A stretch of DNA of 64,000 bases from Zygnema cylindricum. Its lineage: Eukaryota > Streptophyta > Zygnematophyceae > Zygnematales > Zygnemataceae. The position numbers and the translations under genes are program-made. Where the stretch lies: positions 1 through 64,000 of the forward strand of contig JBBHKE010001952.1 in the NCBI GenBank assembly GCA_037447655.1, given 5' to 3'. This document shows, piece after piece, positions 21,534 to 32,110 of the stretch. Each line of letters opens with the position of its first letter. Position 1 is the stretch's first letter. The notes below the pieces were generated by a model, which had not been told where the DNA came from, ran no database searches, and worked only from the letters and a program-made list of their open reading frames with translations.

Positions 21534-22777
21534 CTGTACTTGTACCGAAGCGCATATTAAATTGTACGCGAAGTTGATTTGTTATTTTTTGAACCATAGA
21601 TAAAAAGTTCCGCATTTTTTCCCGTGTTAGGGTACTTTCGCATGTAATAAAAAACTTAGTCTTGTTACTTTCCTTTTTAGTGAAGGTTTTTCGTACAAAT
21701 TTTAGAGCATTCGGATGAAAACGCAAATAATGGTAGAATTCCATTTGACTAAAAGTGGGGTTTGTTACTGGACGCCGTACGCCTTCGTACAGCGTCGTAC
21801 AAAGCCGTACCTTTTTTGTTTTTGTCAGACGAAATATCGTTACTAGAAAGCTGTCGGGAGGCTCCAATGAAGTAGGCGTAATTCCTGGCCATTGGATATT
21901 CCACTTTTTCAAATCCGCAAAGCAGTCGCCCACATCATCTAGTGTGAAGATACTCTCATCGCGAGGAGAGTTGCTCGATATTGGTCGTGTACCATTGGTA
22001 CACGTGAAAATGCAAAAAAAATATCTGCTTTTAACAAGCGATCGCAGGTCTACACGTTGTACATGCCATGTGCCTACGTTGTACAGACCATGTGCCGCCT
22101 GCCACGCTGGATGCAGGTGAGCCAAAAATAGCCTCGCAAGCTCCGTTTGACATCCACCGACATTCAAAGTTTGTAGGAACCATCAAAGTTTGTCGCGTCA
22201 TTTTGCCATTCTGTTTCGAAATTTTGATTTCCTTTTTCAAAATCAAAATCTGTGTGCAAACTTTATGTACGAATCATTAACTACCTTCGGTCGTACAAAT
22301 ATGTCGTTCTGTTTCGTTTGTAGATTTTTTTAAGATTTTCAAAATTTGGACTTTAAACTATGTGGGGCCAATCATATTTGATGAAGGTTTGCTATTGGCC
22401 CGACAAAATGAAACAGTCTTCTAGCAAACGGTGCTAGTAGACTTGTTCGAACATTTACTGGGACCGCCTAATGGAAGTCTACCCTAACTTGTTACTTAAA
22501 AAAGTGACTTACGTAGACGTGTACGAAACAATGTAACAGATGAAGTGCTACACTAAACGAGGCAAAACTTCCACTCGGCTTCAATTCGAGGCGTCTCTCC
22601 GCAGGCTGTTCAATTTTTGTGACTTCGTAATGTCCGTACGCCACATTGTCGACGTGTCGAAACCTTATAATACCTTTGGCTGTCGTAGAAAAATGCAGTT
22701 TCATTTTTTGTCTTCCCACTTGCCAACAAGTGCCCAATGTTTTTCCTACGTCGTATGTGTGAAGAGACGTGTGTTTG
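21534..22777. repeat. Dispersed repeat Z, second copy, interrupted by H3
   Basis: 21540-21730 and 22485-22680 together match 14813-15200. The break falls at a TAA, duplicated around the 754-bp insertion. 22680-22777 is not in the first copy. No gene. Confidence 0.75.
21731..22484. mobile_element. PIF/Harbinger-like element H3
   Basis: 754 bp inserted in repeat Z. TAA lies on both sides (21728-21730, 22485-22487), while the uninterrupted copy has a single TAA (15027-15029). Ends TGGTAGAATTCCATTTGA and TAATGGAAGTCTACCC resemble those of H1 (GGGTCAAGTTCCATCA). It shares AAAGTGGGGTTTGTTACTGG-type sequence with H1 and H2. No transposase. Confidence 0.8.
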
Positions 22778-23110
22778 ATAGCCTATTCCCACCGGAGCAT
22801 TTGCAACTTTTTGCCCATTTTGATGATTTTCCTACAACTCATCGGAAAACGAGTCTTGCTCACACCAAAATTTTGGCATGTAACTCCGATTGAAGGTGTC
22901 ATGTGACATGTCACACGCTTCGACGTGATCAAACATAGGCGCGAAAACAATTTTGCAATTTTTCAAAGAATGAATTCTCGAAGGATGACGACGGTGGTTC
23001 AAAGTTCGACAACTTTTTCGCACGAAAACAATGAAATAGCCGTTCGGATGTTGTTTTTGCTTCGTTAGCTTTCGAGTTTACCGTTGGCCTGTTTCAAAGA
23101 AAGACCCACC
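22778..23110. repeat. Host tandem repeat, partial unit
   Basis: Homologous to about 31746-32072 (GATAGCCT.TTCCC.CCGGAGCATTT, AACTCATCGGAAAACG, ACACGCTTCGACG.CGTCAAACATAG-like). It was cut at its right end by insertion of retrotransposon B and continues at 31586. Confidence 0.75.
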
Positions 23111-23385
23111 TGTTGATATTTGGGTATTTTCTAGGTCTTTACTAGATGGAAAAAGAGTAGAGGCTGTCTGCCTCTGACTCCCTTCTCCAAGCCCCCACAC
23201 TTGTTGTAGTCACTGAAGGCTGGAGAGGGAGCTAGAGCCATGGCTGCCTAAGCTCTCCAGAGAGACAGGAATAGATAATAGGTATGTTTACCAAAAAGGT
23301 ATTTGCCGGACCCAGGAATTGATCCTGATACCTGCCGTCCGTCAATCATCCCGTAGCCGTTAGCTTTGTCCCTTTAGCCTAGGAC

Positions 23386-24545
23386 TGTTGTTTTTGAAAT
23401 GTTACTTTCGTACTTACGCCACATTTTGTGCGCACGCGACGGTTCGTGCGTAGATTATTAACGAAAATATTGTGGTGGTACAAATGGAGGTTCGAATGGA
23501 TTTGTGGATTGGGGGAGTAATTGTACGATTGAAATTAAAGGGATTAACTGAGTGGCTCGGAATATGTTTACAAATGGACGGCGGATCGCGAAGCGATTCG
23601 ATGTGAAATTTACGAAATGTTGAATATGTACGCCGCTGGTACGAAGCGTCTTATTTGGACAAGTGTACTTTATTTGCGAGAGGCGTATTTATTGCAAAGG
23701 ACGCAAGTTTGGTACGGTTTAATTTCGGCAAGTGGTCCGTGGTACATTTGGAGGGCGGACGGCGTCCGCCGATATTTCCAAAGGATTGTATTTTGATAAT
23801 GTGGCATCAAGTGGACCGTACGTATGTGATGTCGGTTCATGACGTGGTTTCGTCCTCAAGTGACTAATCAAGTTGATACTCAGTACGCGGATTTTACGGA
23901 AGCGTCGATGTAAATATTTGGTTAAACATTGATGTGTCTTTTTGTGAATTAATTATTATTGTAGATTTACTCACTTTGACATACCTTGAAGTATTCGGGT
24001 ATACCGACATTAATAGAGGTAGCTGGTAGATAGCGTACCGTTGATATGCCTCCGTACATTCAGCAGTAAGCTCTTGTATATAATTGTAGGACTTCGTCAT
24101 TTTAGGACATAGGAACTTTTTGGACCAGAAACTGTTTATGGTTATTTTTTGTAATTTTATCTGAGGATTACTCTCAGATTTGCTAGCGGAATTATCTGAA
24201 ATTCTGCATGTTTGTTCCTATTTATATTTTAATATTTTCACAAATTTTCAGGTCTATTGTGTGCCTGGTCTGTGTTTTACTTCATTGTGAAGTTAGCTTG
24301 TCTGATCAAAGTTCTGGTAGACTGTTTTTCTGCAACTTTGACTAGATGATGTGATCAATCTGTTTATTATTTTTGTCTGAAACTTTGTGAGGTCATTTTA
24401 TATCCTAGATAATATCTGTAAATGTAGTTTCAGCTTGTTTTGTTAATTCTGTTGAATTCTGTGTGTATCCAAAGTACGCTGTTTTTAGGGTAGTCTGTGG
24501 TGCTTCCTAGGGTGAATCCATGGCTAGAAATGGCTATGGACAACA
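23386..24545 (+). repeat. 5' LTR of element A
   Basis: TGTTGTTTTTGAAATG...GGACAACA. It contains a 70-codon plus-strand frame at 23655-23867 that is identical in the other LTR. The gag ATG (24520) lies inside it, 26 bp from the end. Confidence 0.95.
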
Positions 24546-25797
24546 CGTTATGGGCCCACGCCCATGGCTACCCATATTGGATGAATTGTACTTACCCATA
24601 TTTGATGGAACTGAATATTATTGTTGGAGGAGTATTATGAAGAGCTACTTCAAGTTGAGGGAGCTTATGGATGTGGTGGATGGGCCATGTGTCGAAACAT
24701 CGGCTGAATGGGAGGAGAAAAACCTGGAGTGCTTGAGGATTATCAAGCTATCTATGACTAAGGAATTTGTAATGATGTACCTTGATGTGAAAAGTACAGC
24801 TGAATTGTGGAAGTGTTTAGAATGCACTTATCAAAAGACTTATGTGTATCATTGGATGATTAGTGCTACAAAAATATTTGAATATAAATATGCTGGAGGT
24901 AGCGTGTTGAAATATTGCCTTAGTTTGCAAAGATTGTTTGCAGAAAATGATATTGCAGGAGGAAACTTTACAAATGTTCAAAAGGTTCTCTTGTTAATGA
25001 AAGGATTACCTAAAGAATATAGGTGTGCTTTAGATAGATTAAAACAAGTTGATAAAAAGGATTGGAGCTTACCTTTAGCTATCAGATTTGTTTTAGATGA
25101 AGAAGATGATAAAGAGGCTTTAAAGAATAGGGGGAATTTTCAGGGTGTGAGATCACAATTTCAGAAAAATAGAAAAAATGGTAAATCAGAAAATTGTTTT
25201 TATTGTAATGATTTAGGACATACTTTTAGAGTATGTCCACTTTATAAAAGTGCATGTGTCACAGGAAATTTTCGAAATGGATGGGATGACAATCGGGTTC
25301 TACCCCCTACACGAAGGGCTACAGTTCACGTTGATGAATTTGTATACTTGCCGACTGTTATTTTTCTAAATATGGAAAATGAGGAAGGAAGGGAATCATG
25401 TGCTGTCACCGAAAATGGAGTGGAGAATGAGGTGACAGAAAAGGATTTGGTTTTTGTCAATTTTTTCGATGACAGATTGGTGAGTGATAAAGATTTACAG
25501 GAGGAAGAGGTTAATGTAGTGAGGATAGCTGGAGAGAGTGAAGGTCAATTAGAAGTGGAAACTGAAAATAATTTGCATGAGGAGATTACTGTATTTAAAG
25601 AGGGAAAGAGAAAAAGTGTTCAAAAAATTGAAGTAGGAGAGGAAGTTTATATTATTGGAAAAGAAAACAAAAGTTCAAAAATTGTGAAAATACCAAAATT
25701 TATTAAGAAAACAAAGAAAAGAAGTAGAAGTAAAAAGATAAACCGTAGAAGAAAACATGTTCAGAAAATGGTCAAAAGAAAGCATCGTGGAAAATAA
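24520..25797 (+). CDS. gag: Gag protein of element A (Ty1/Copia type), intact
   Basis: 425 codons without interruption. The start ATG lies in the 5' LTR and the frame runs through the LTR end and primer site, whose codons give VMGPRPWLP. Residues about 15-220 are the UBN2/DUF4219-like Copia Gag region (LPIFDGTEYYCWRSIMKSY, then LLLMKGLPKEYRCALDRLK). A CCHC zinc knuckle, CFYCNDLGHTFRVC, follows at about 228. The remaining about 180 residues are an acidic stretch and then a strongly basic tail (KKTKKRSRSKK), possibly nuclear-localising or RNA-binding. Gag should form the virus-like particle and package element RNA. No protease or polymerase follows, so processing would need a helper element. 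Confidence 0.92.
   Translation: MARNGYGQHVMGPRPWLPILDELYLPIFDGTEYYCWRSIMKSYFKLRELMDVVDGPCVETSAEWEEKNLECLRIIKLSMTKEFVMMYLDVKSTAELWKCLECTYQKTYVYHWMISATKIFEYKYAGGSVLKYCLSLQRLFAENDIAGGNFTNVQKVLLLMKGLPKEYRCALDRLKQVDKKDWSLPLAIRFVLDEEDDKEALKNRGNFQGVRSQFQKNRKNGKSENCFYCNDLGHTFRVCPLYKSACVTGNFRNGWDDNRVLPPTRRATVHVDEFVYLPTVIFLNMENEEGRESCAVTENGVENEVTEKDLVFVNFFDDRLVSDKDLQEEEVNVVRIAGESEGQLEVETENNLHEEITVFKEGKRKSVQKIEVGEEVYIIGKENKSSKIVKIPKFIKKTKKRSRSKKINRRRKHVQKMVKRKHRGK
24546..24560 (+). promoter_or_regulatory. Primer-binding site of element A, half-tRNA(iMet) type
   Basis: CGTTATGGGCCCACG directly after the LTR. GTTATGGGCCCAC is complementary to 13 nt of the anticodon arm (around CAU) of plant initiator tRNA-Met, not to the acceptor 3' end. 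Both outer bases mismatch. Confidence 0.8.
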
Positions 25798-26112
25798 TTT
25801 TAGGGAAAGTAATTATCTTTTACATTTAATAATTTTTTGTCTAATTTCTGATTTAAAACTTTGAATTTTGAAATTGTGTGAGAAGGAAATTTTTTACTTT
25901 GAAGACCTAGAAAGAGGTAGTGGAAGCAATGGTGTGTTTAGGAAGGAAGGATTTTGGAAGATATGGCAGCAGGCAGTTGGAGCAGTGGCGACGTCAGCGG
26001 AAGCAGTGGTGACGTCAGCGAAATCAGTGGTGATATTTGAACGGAAGGTACAGTTTCATTTGACACGCGGCATACTTTCTTATGGGTGCACGAAACTAAA
26101 ATTTCGGGGGAG
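25798..26112 (+). other. Element A 3' untranslated region and polypurine tract
   Basis: Non-coding from the gag stop to the 3' LTR. It contains three imperfect GCAGTGGTGACGTCAGCG-like units (25975-26035) and ends with the purine run GGGGGAG abutting TGTTG. Confidence 0.8.
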
Positions 26113-27273
26113 TGTTGTTTTTGAAATGTTACTTTCGTACTTACGCCACATTTTGTGCGCACGCGACGGTTCGTGCGTAGATTATTAACGGAAATATTGT
26201 GGTGGTACAAATGGAGGTTCGAATGGATTTGTGGATTGGGGGAGTAATTGTACGATTGAAATTAAAGGGATTAACTGAGTGGCTCGGAATATGTTTACAA
26301 ATGGACGGCGGATCGCGAAGCGATCCGATGTGAAATTTACGAAATGTTGAATATGTACGCCGCTGGTACGAAGCGTCTTATTTGGACAAGTGTACTTTAT
26401 TTGCGAGAGGCGTATTTATTGCAAAGGACGCAAGTTTGGTACGGTTTAATTTCGGCAAGTGGTCCGTGGTACATTTGGAGGGCGGACGGCGTCCGCCGAT
26501 ATTTCCAAAGGATTGTATTTTGATAATGTGGCATCAAGTGGACCGTACGTATGTGATGTCGGTTCATGACGTGGTTTCGTCCTCAAGTGACTAATCAAGT
26601 TGATACTCAGTACGCAGATTTTACGGAAGCGTCGATGTAAATATTTGGTTAAACATTGATGTGTCTTTTTGTGAATTAATTATTATTGTAGATTTACTCA
26701 CTTTGACATACCTTGAAGTATTCGGGTATACCGACATTAATAGAGGTAGCTGGTAGATAGCGTACCGCTGATATGCCTCCGTACATTCAGCAGTAAGCTC
26801 TTGTATATATTTGTAGGACTTCGTCATTTTAGGACATAGGAACTTTTTGGACCAAAAACTGTTTATGGTTATTTTTGGTAATTTTATCTGAGGATTACTC
26901 TCAGATCTGCTAGCGGAATTATTTGAAATTCTGCATGTTTATTCCTATTTATATTTTTAATATTTTCACAGATTTTCAGGTCTATTGTGTGCCTGGTCTG
27001 TGTTTTACTTCATTGTGAAGTTAGCTTGTCTGATCAAAGTTCTGGCACACTGTTTTTGTGCAACTTTGACTAGATGATGTGATCAATCTGTTTATTATTT
27101 TTGTCTGAAACTTTGTGAGGTCATTTTATATCCTAGATAATATCTGTAAATGTAGTTTCAGCTTGTTTTGTTAATTCTGTTGAATTCTGTGTGTATCCAA
27201 AGTACGCTGTTTTTAGGGTAGTCTGTGGTGCTTCCTTGGGTGAATCCATGGCTAGAAATGGCTATGGACAACA
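26113..27273 (+). repeat. 3' LTR of element A
   Basis: 1,161 bp, about 99% like the 5' LTR by eye, ending GGACAACA followed by the target duplication AGGAC. It keeps the 70-codon frame (26382-26594). Confidence 0.95.
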
Positions 27274-28292
27274 AGGACTAGTGCTAGTACGTATAGGGTT
27301 TGATGCATATTTAAATAATTATAGGTAGGACTTTCCATTTAACTGGGTTACGGTATATATGGCATAGAAACAGTTGTATTTTTAGTACCGGACGAAATAA
27401 ATAGTACGGACATTTATTTCGACGGTCAGTTTTAATTACGATGTAAATCGGACGATCGTGGTTAGCGCCGACATCCCGAAAAGGAAAATTTGGCAGTTTG
27501 CAGACGCCGCCACTCCGGATGACACGTGGCAACATCGTACGGGATTACGGAATTTCCAGAACGGCAGAAAACAAATGCGGGAGTGACAAATGTCGCACTA
27601 TGGCGACATCGTACAATGTACGTACAGAAAGTACTCTGACACTTGTACTTTATTGTACGGTACCATTTTTATGATGCGGCATGACCTGGCGCCACGTGGA
27701 GAGATAAGATTTGGAGACAGGAATTCCGGAGATTATAAGAGCGAATCCGGTTAGGACATTTGTTGATTTTTAAGCCATGTCGTACGATGACCGTACAAAA
27801 GGTACACCGGCATCTCTACCTTTATGTACTATACAGTAATATGATTGGTCCGTACCTCAGTACTAGAGGGTTTAGATAGGGGTTTAGGACTAAGAATATT
27901 TCGGGTAGATAGCTGACTCTCCCACAGAACACCTTGTATAAATGGCAAACTTTGGCCATCCATAACTATCAATTTACTTGACCATTTTCAGTGATTCTTT
28001 TTGCTGCAGACTCAAGGGAGTCCAGGCTACACAGGAGTGTAGTCGGTCAGAGTTTTTGTCTTCCAGGGTGGCTGCATTTCTAAGGGAAAGTCAGAGTGGG
28101 TGAATGTGTCCAAATCTCATATTCTAACTTTGCATTCTGTGGTGGAACTGAGAACACATAAAGTGTTATTTCACAGGGGTGAATCTATATTGGGGTTTTG
28201 ACTGTCAAGGGGTCAGTCACTTGGGTTTATATCAACTTGGAGTCGGCACTATCTAGATCAGCTTCTTTTCGACGTGCATACTCTGAGGGCCA

Positions 28293-30260
28293 ATGGAGGT
28301 CTCAGAGTTTCAGGTTATGGGCCCACCATCTAGGGTGCCTATGTTCGATGGAACAGATTTCACTTATTGGGAGTTTACAATGGCGGGATTGCTTTTCGAG
28401 AAGCACTTATGGGGAATTGTTTCGGGACAAGTGAGATGTTCGCCACTTGGCTTTGGAGGAGCTTATTGTGGAGATTCATCTGAGGCTGCCCAGAATATCA
28501 ACCGGAGTTCAGATGCACCGGAAGGTGAAGGGAAGAATCTTTCCGTGGATGGGGAAATAGGGGAGAAGGAAAAAGGGACACCTATGGTGAGGGGAGCTAG
28601 GCTCTCAGCTATGGTACCACATGTAGGGATTGAAACTGAAAAAAATGACAAAAAAATATGGGAATACAAAAACACTATAGCAAAACATCTCATACTTAGA
28701 TATGTGTCTAAGTCGATAGCTATCACTCTTTTAAGTCTAACCAAGTCTTCAGAGATATGGGAAGCACTAATTCAGATTTATAAGAGTGAGACTATTCAGA
28801 GGCAGCAATTAGTAAAACAGGAAATAGATGCCTACGTTTATAAAGGCGGTAGCATGATAGAGTTTTGCAATGATATTGCTGCGTTATATGTTGAGCTAGC
28901 TACTGCGGGATATGTAGAATCTGAGGAGAGTAAGATTAATACACTACTTATGAAACTCCCAAGTGAGTACGAAAAAATTATTTGTCGTATGCAGGCAATG
29001 GATGGCTCCTCATGGACTTGGAGCTTTACCATGGGGATAATTCTTGTAAGGGAAAGCACTTTGGAGCTTCGTAGGGGAAGGGACAGGGTCAATGCATTTT
29101 CAGCTGGTGGAGATTGGCGGAAGCGTGATGAGAGGAACGGTGGTGACGAGCGAAAGCGTGATGAGAGGAAGAAAGACAAAGGTAAACCTTATCGGAACTT
29201 TGGTGGAAAAAGAGGGAGATGAAAAGACACGGGAGCTTTGAAAAAAGGGGTCTGCTTCTTTTGTAGGGAACCAGGTCATTATATGGAGGAATACCCTTGT
29301 TTGGAAAAACTTAGAAGTTGGAATGTGGATGAGGAGGACTTAGAGGAAGAGGAGAAAGAGGATGAAGAAAAATTGGAGCTTCTTCACATCGGTAGAATGG
29401 GGAAGAAAGAAAAGTACACAGAAATTGCTCAAATGCAACAATGTGCTTTTGGAGATATAAGGGAAGTAAAGAGAGAAGAGGTACTTGAGGATGTCGAGGA
29501 GTGTAGTGTGTATGATTTAGAAATGAGAAAGTCAGATCTAGGATCCATAAGTGAAAACGGGAAAGATAAAATTAATGAGGATAATTTTATAGACAATAGG
29601 GAAACAGAAAACTGGTCGGAAAGGGAGACTTCAACGGATTCCGAGGAAAGGGGAGAAGTGAAACTCGAAGAGGTTTTAAAGGATAGGGGAGAAGAGAAAT
29701 ATTTGATTAAAGGTTTAGGGGAGAAGAAATATTTATTGGGAATTAAAATAGAATGTGATGGTGGAAAGAATTCCATGGGAGAGAGTGAGGGAAGTTCAGA
29801 AAATGGGGTAGTTATCATGGATAAGAATATGAGTACGGAAGATGTAGATCTTATGAGGAACTTAGTAGGGACTAGTGGTTTTTGGGAATATTTGGAGGTG
29901 GATGGATTTGACATCACTACTTGGTGTGATGTCGCTTGTGAAGATGTGCCTGTAAAAGGGATATCATTCGGGTATATGTTGCAGATTGGGGATGGGGCTG
30001 GTTGTTTGAATTTCAAGAGGAAAAGTGGATTTAGTGTGGATGGAAAAGAGAAGAGGTGGAAAAAATCTTTGCTCGGATTTATGATAAGTGGGATGCTAAA
30101 TGAAATGTGTGATGCAATTATTATTTTATTTCATCTAATGCATTGTTTTAAATACGAGAGCATTTTTTTTTTAAGTTATATAAAAGGAAAAAGAAAAGAA
30201 AAAGGAAAAAGGGGAGGGAGTGTTTTGTTTATTTTGTTTGTAAGAGTTGAAAGGAAGTAG
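28293..30260 (+). pseudogene. gag: Gag of element B, one nonsense codon
   Basis: A single frame of about 655 codons interrupted only by TGA at 29220-29222, between a 309-codon and a 340-codon open part in the same frame. In element C the same position is a glycine codon, so GGA to TGA is the likely change. The ATG is in the LTR; the primer site encodes VMGPPS. The order is Copia Gag region (VPMFDGTDFTYWEF; LLMKLPSEYEKIICRM), basic linker (RKRDERKKDKGKPYR), CCHC knuckle CFFCREPGHYMEEYP with the last Cys replaced by Tyr, and an acidic segment. A block conserved with element C follows (MDKNMSTEDVDLMRNLVGT, EDVPVKG, IGDG, VDGKE.RW). I do not recognise this last domain. Confidence 0.88.
28313..28327 (+). 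promoter_or_regulatory. Primer-binding site of element B, half-tRNA(iMet) type
   Basis: GGTTATGGGCCCACC follows the LTR end without a gap. All 15 nt are complementary to the anticodon arm of plant initiator tRNA-Met (GGUGGGCCCAUAACC). This matches the copia-type mechanism, in which a 5' half of tRNA-iMet primes minus-strand synthesis. Confidence 0.9.
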
Positions 30261-30278
30261 ACTAGATAATAAGGGGAG

Positions 30279-31585
30279 TGTTGATATTTGGGTAGTTTCT
30301 AGGTCTTTACTAGATGGAAAAAGAGTAGAGGCTGTCTGCCTCTGACTCCCTTCTCCAAGCCCCCACACTTGTTGTAGTCACTAAAGGCTGGAGAGGGAGC
30401 TAGAGCCATGGCTGCCTAAGCTCTCCAGAGAGACAGGAATAGATAATAGGTATGTTTACCAAAAAGGTATTTGACGGACCCAAGAATTGATCGTGATACC
30501 TGCCGTCCGTCAAACATCCCGTAGCCGTTAGCTTTGTCCCTTTAGCCTAGGACTACTGCTAGTACGTATAGGGTTTGATACATATTTAAATAATTATAGG
30601 TAGGACTTTCCATTTAACTGGGTTACGGTATATAGGGCATAGAAACAGTTGTATTTTTAGTACCGGACGAAATAAATAGTACGGGCATTTATTTCGACGG
30701 TCAGTTTTAATTACGATGTAAATCGGACGGCCGTGGTTAGCGCCGACATCGCGGAAAGGAAAATTTGGCAGTTTGCAGACGCCGCCAATCCGGATGACAC
30801 GTGGCAACATCGTACGCGATTACGAAATTTCCAGAACGGCAGAAAACAAATTCGGGAGTGACAAATGTCGCACTATGGCGACATCGTACAATGTACGTAC
30901 AGAAAGTACTCCGACACTTGTACTTTATTGTACGGTACCATTTTTATGATGCGGCATGACCTGGCGCCACGTGGAGAGATAAGATTTGGAGGCAAGAATT
31001 CCGGAGATTATAAGAGCGAATCCGGTTAGGACATTTGTTGATTTTTAAGCCATGTTGTACGATGACCGTACAAAAAGTACACCGGCATCTGTACCTTTAT
31101 GTACTATACAGTAATATGATTGGTCGTACCTCAGTACTAGAGGGTTTAGAGAGGGGTTTAAGACTTAGAATATTTCGGGTAGATAGCTGACTCTCCCACG
31201 AGCACCTTGTATAAATGGCAAACTTTGGCCAGCCATAACTATCAATTTACTTGACCATTTTCAGTGATTCTTTTTGCTGCAAACTCACGGGAGTCTAGGC
31301 TACACTGGGGTGTAGTCGGTCAGAGTTTTTGTATCCCAGGGTGGCTGCATTTCTAAGGGAAAGTCAAAGTGGGTGAATGTGTCCAAATCTCATTTTCTAA
31401 CTTTTCATTCTGTGGTGAAACTGCGCACACAGAAAGTGTTATTTCATAGGGGTGAATCTATATTGGGGTTTTGACTGTCAAGGGGTCAGTCACTTGGGTT
31501 TATAACAACTTGGAGTCGGCACTATCTAGATTAGCTTCTTTTCGACCTGCATACTCTGAGGGCCAATGGAGGTCTCAGAGTTTCA
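30279..31585 (+). repeat. 3' LTR of element B
   Basis: 1,307 bp, uninterrupted. It holds the empty target site of element A (30549-30562), a TATA-like GTATAAATGGC near 31210, and the same palindromes and antisense tRNA-like region as its partner. Confidence 0.92.
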
Positions 31586-31590
31586 CCACC

Positions 31591-32110
31591 TTCACCCGAC
31601 TTCAATATCCTCAAATATTTTGAGGAAGTTCTATTATACGATTTTTCAGGAACTTCTGAGAACAACAATGTCGGTGCTCGGAAAGCCGTACATTATTCGA
31701 ACGCCCATCTGTTGCGGAAGCTATTTTTTTTCCGGTGGGAATAAGCTATGATAGCCTGTTCCCTCCGGAGCATTTGTATCTTTTTGCCCATTCCAATGAT
31801 TTTTTCATAACTCATCGGAAAACGGGTGTTGTTCACACCAAAGTTTTGGCACGTTACTTTGATTAAACGTGTCTTATGACACGTCACACGCTTCGACGTC
31901 GTCAAACATAGTCGCGAAAACAAACATGCAGCTTTTTAAACTTACTAATACGACAGTGGTTCTAAGTTGGACAATTTTTTCGCGCGAAACAATGAGATAG
32001 CCGTTTAGATGTTATTTTTGCTACGTTTGCTTTTTGGGTTACCATAGTCCTGTTTGAAAGACGCAACTTTAACCCGACTTCAATATCCTCAAATATTTTG
32101 AGGAAGTTTT
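31591..32110. repeat. Host tandem repeat, period about 478 bp
   Basis: CCCGACTTCAATATCCTCAA occurs at 31595 and again at 32073. The first unit is complete (31595-32072). The second is cut at 32110 by the minus-strand retrotransposon complex and resumes at 43511. The earlier partial unit is 22778-23110. Confidence 0.8.

Larger units (their letters stand above)
23386..27273 (+). mobile_element. Gag-only LTR retrotransposon A, complete
   Basis: LTRs 23386-24545 (1,160 bp) and 26113-27273 (1,161 bp), TG...CA ends, target duplication AGGAC at 23381-23385 and 27274-27278. The uninterrupted target (CCTAGGACTACTGC) is preserved in the other LTR of element B at 30549-30562. The LTRs differ at roughly fifteen positions by eye, so insertion is fairly recent and later than B. 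The internal region encodes an intact gag and no pol. A purine-rich GGGGGAG precedes the 3' LTR. Confidence 0.95.
23111..28312 (+). repeat. 5' LTR of element B (split by element A)
   Basis: About 1.3 kb once the 3,888-bp nested element and its duplicated AGGAC are removed. The TATA-like box GTATAAATGGC is near 27940, preceded by GTAC-rich palindromes at 27617-27659 and 27792-27829. The gag ATG at 28293 lies 20 bp before the LTR end. Confidence 0.9.
23111..31585 (+). mobile_element. Gag-only LTR retrotransposon B, with element A nested in its 5' LTR
   Basis: Full-length element with target duplication CCACC (23106-23110 and 31586-31590). The 5' LTR is 23111-23385 plus 27279-28312, interrupted by element A. 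The internal region is 28313-30278 and the 3' LTR 30279-31585 (1,307 bp). LTRs start TGTTGATATTTGGG and end GAGTTTCA. The primer site is the half-tRNA type at 28313-28327 and the polypurine tract AATAAGGGGAG precedes the 3' LTR. There is only a broken gag frame, without protease, integrase or reverse transcriptase, so it depended on enzymes from another element. Confidence 0.92.

Noticed and set aside
29429-30016. 195-codon minus-strand frame opposite the element B gag
   Set aside because: It is the complement of the acidic Gag segment (Ser/Pro-rich by composition) and has no independent support.
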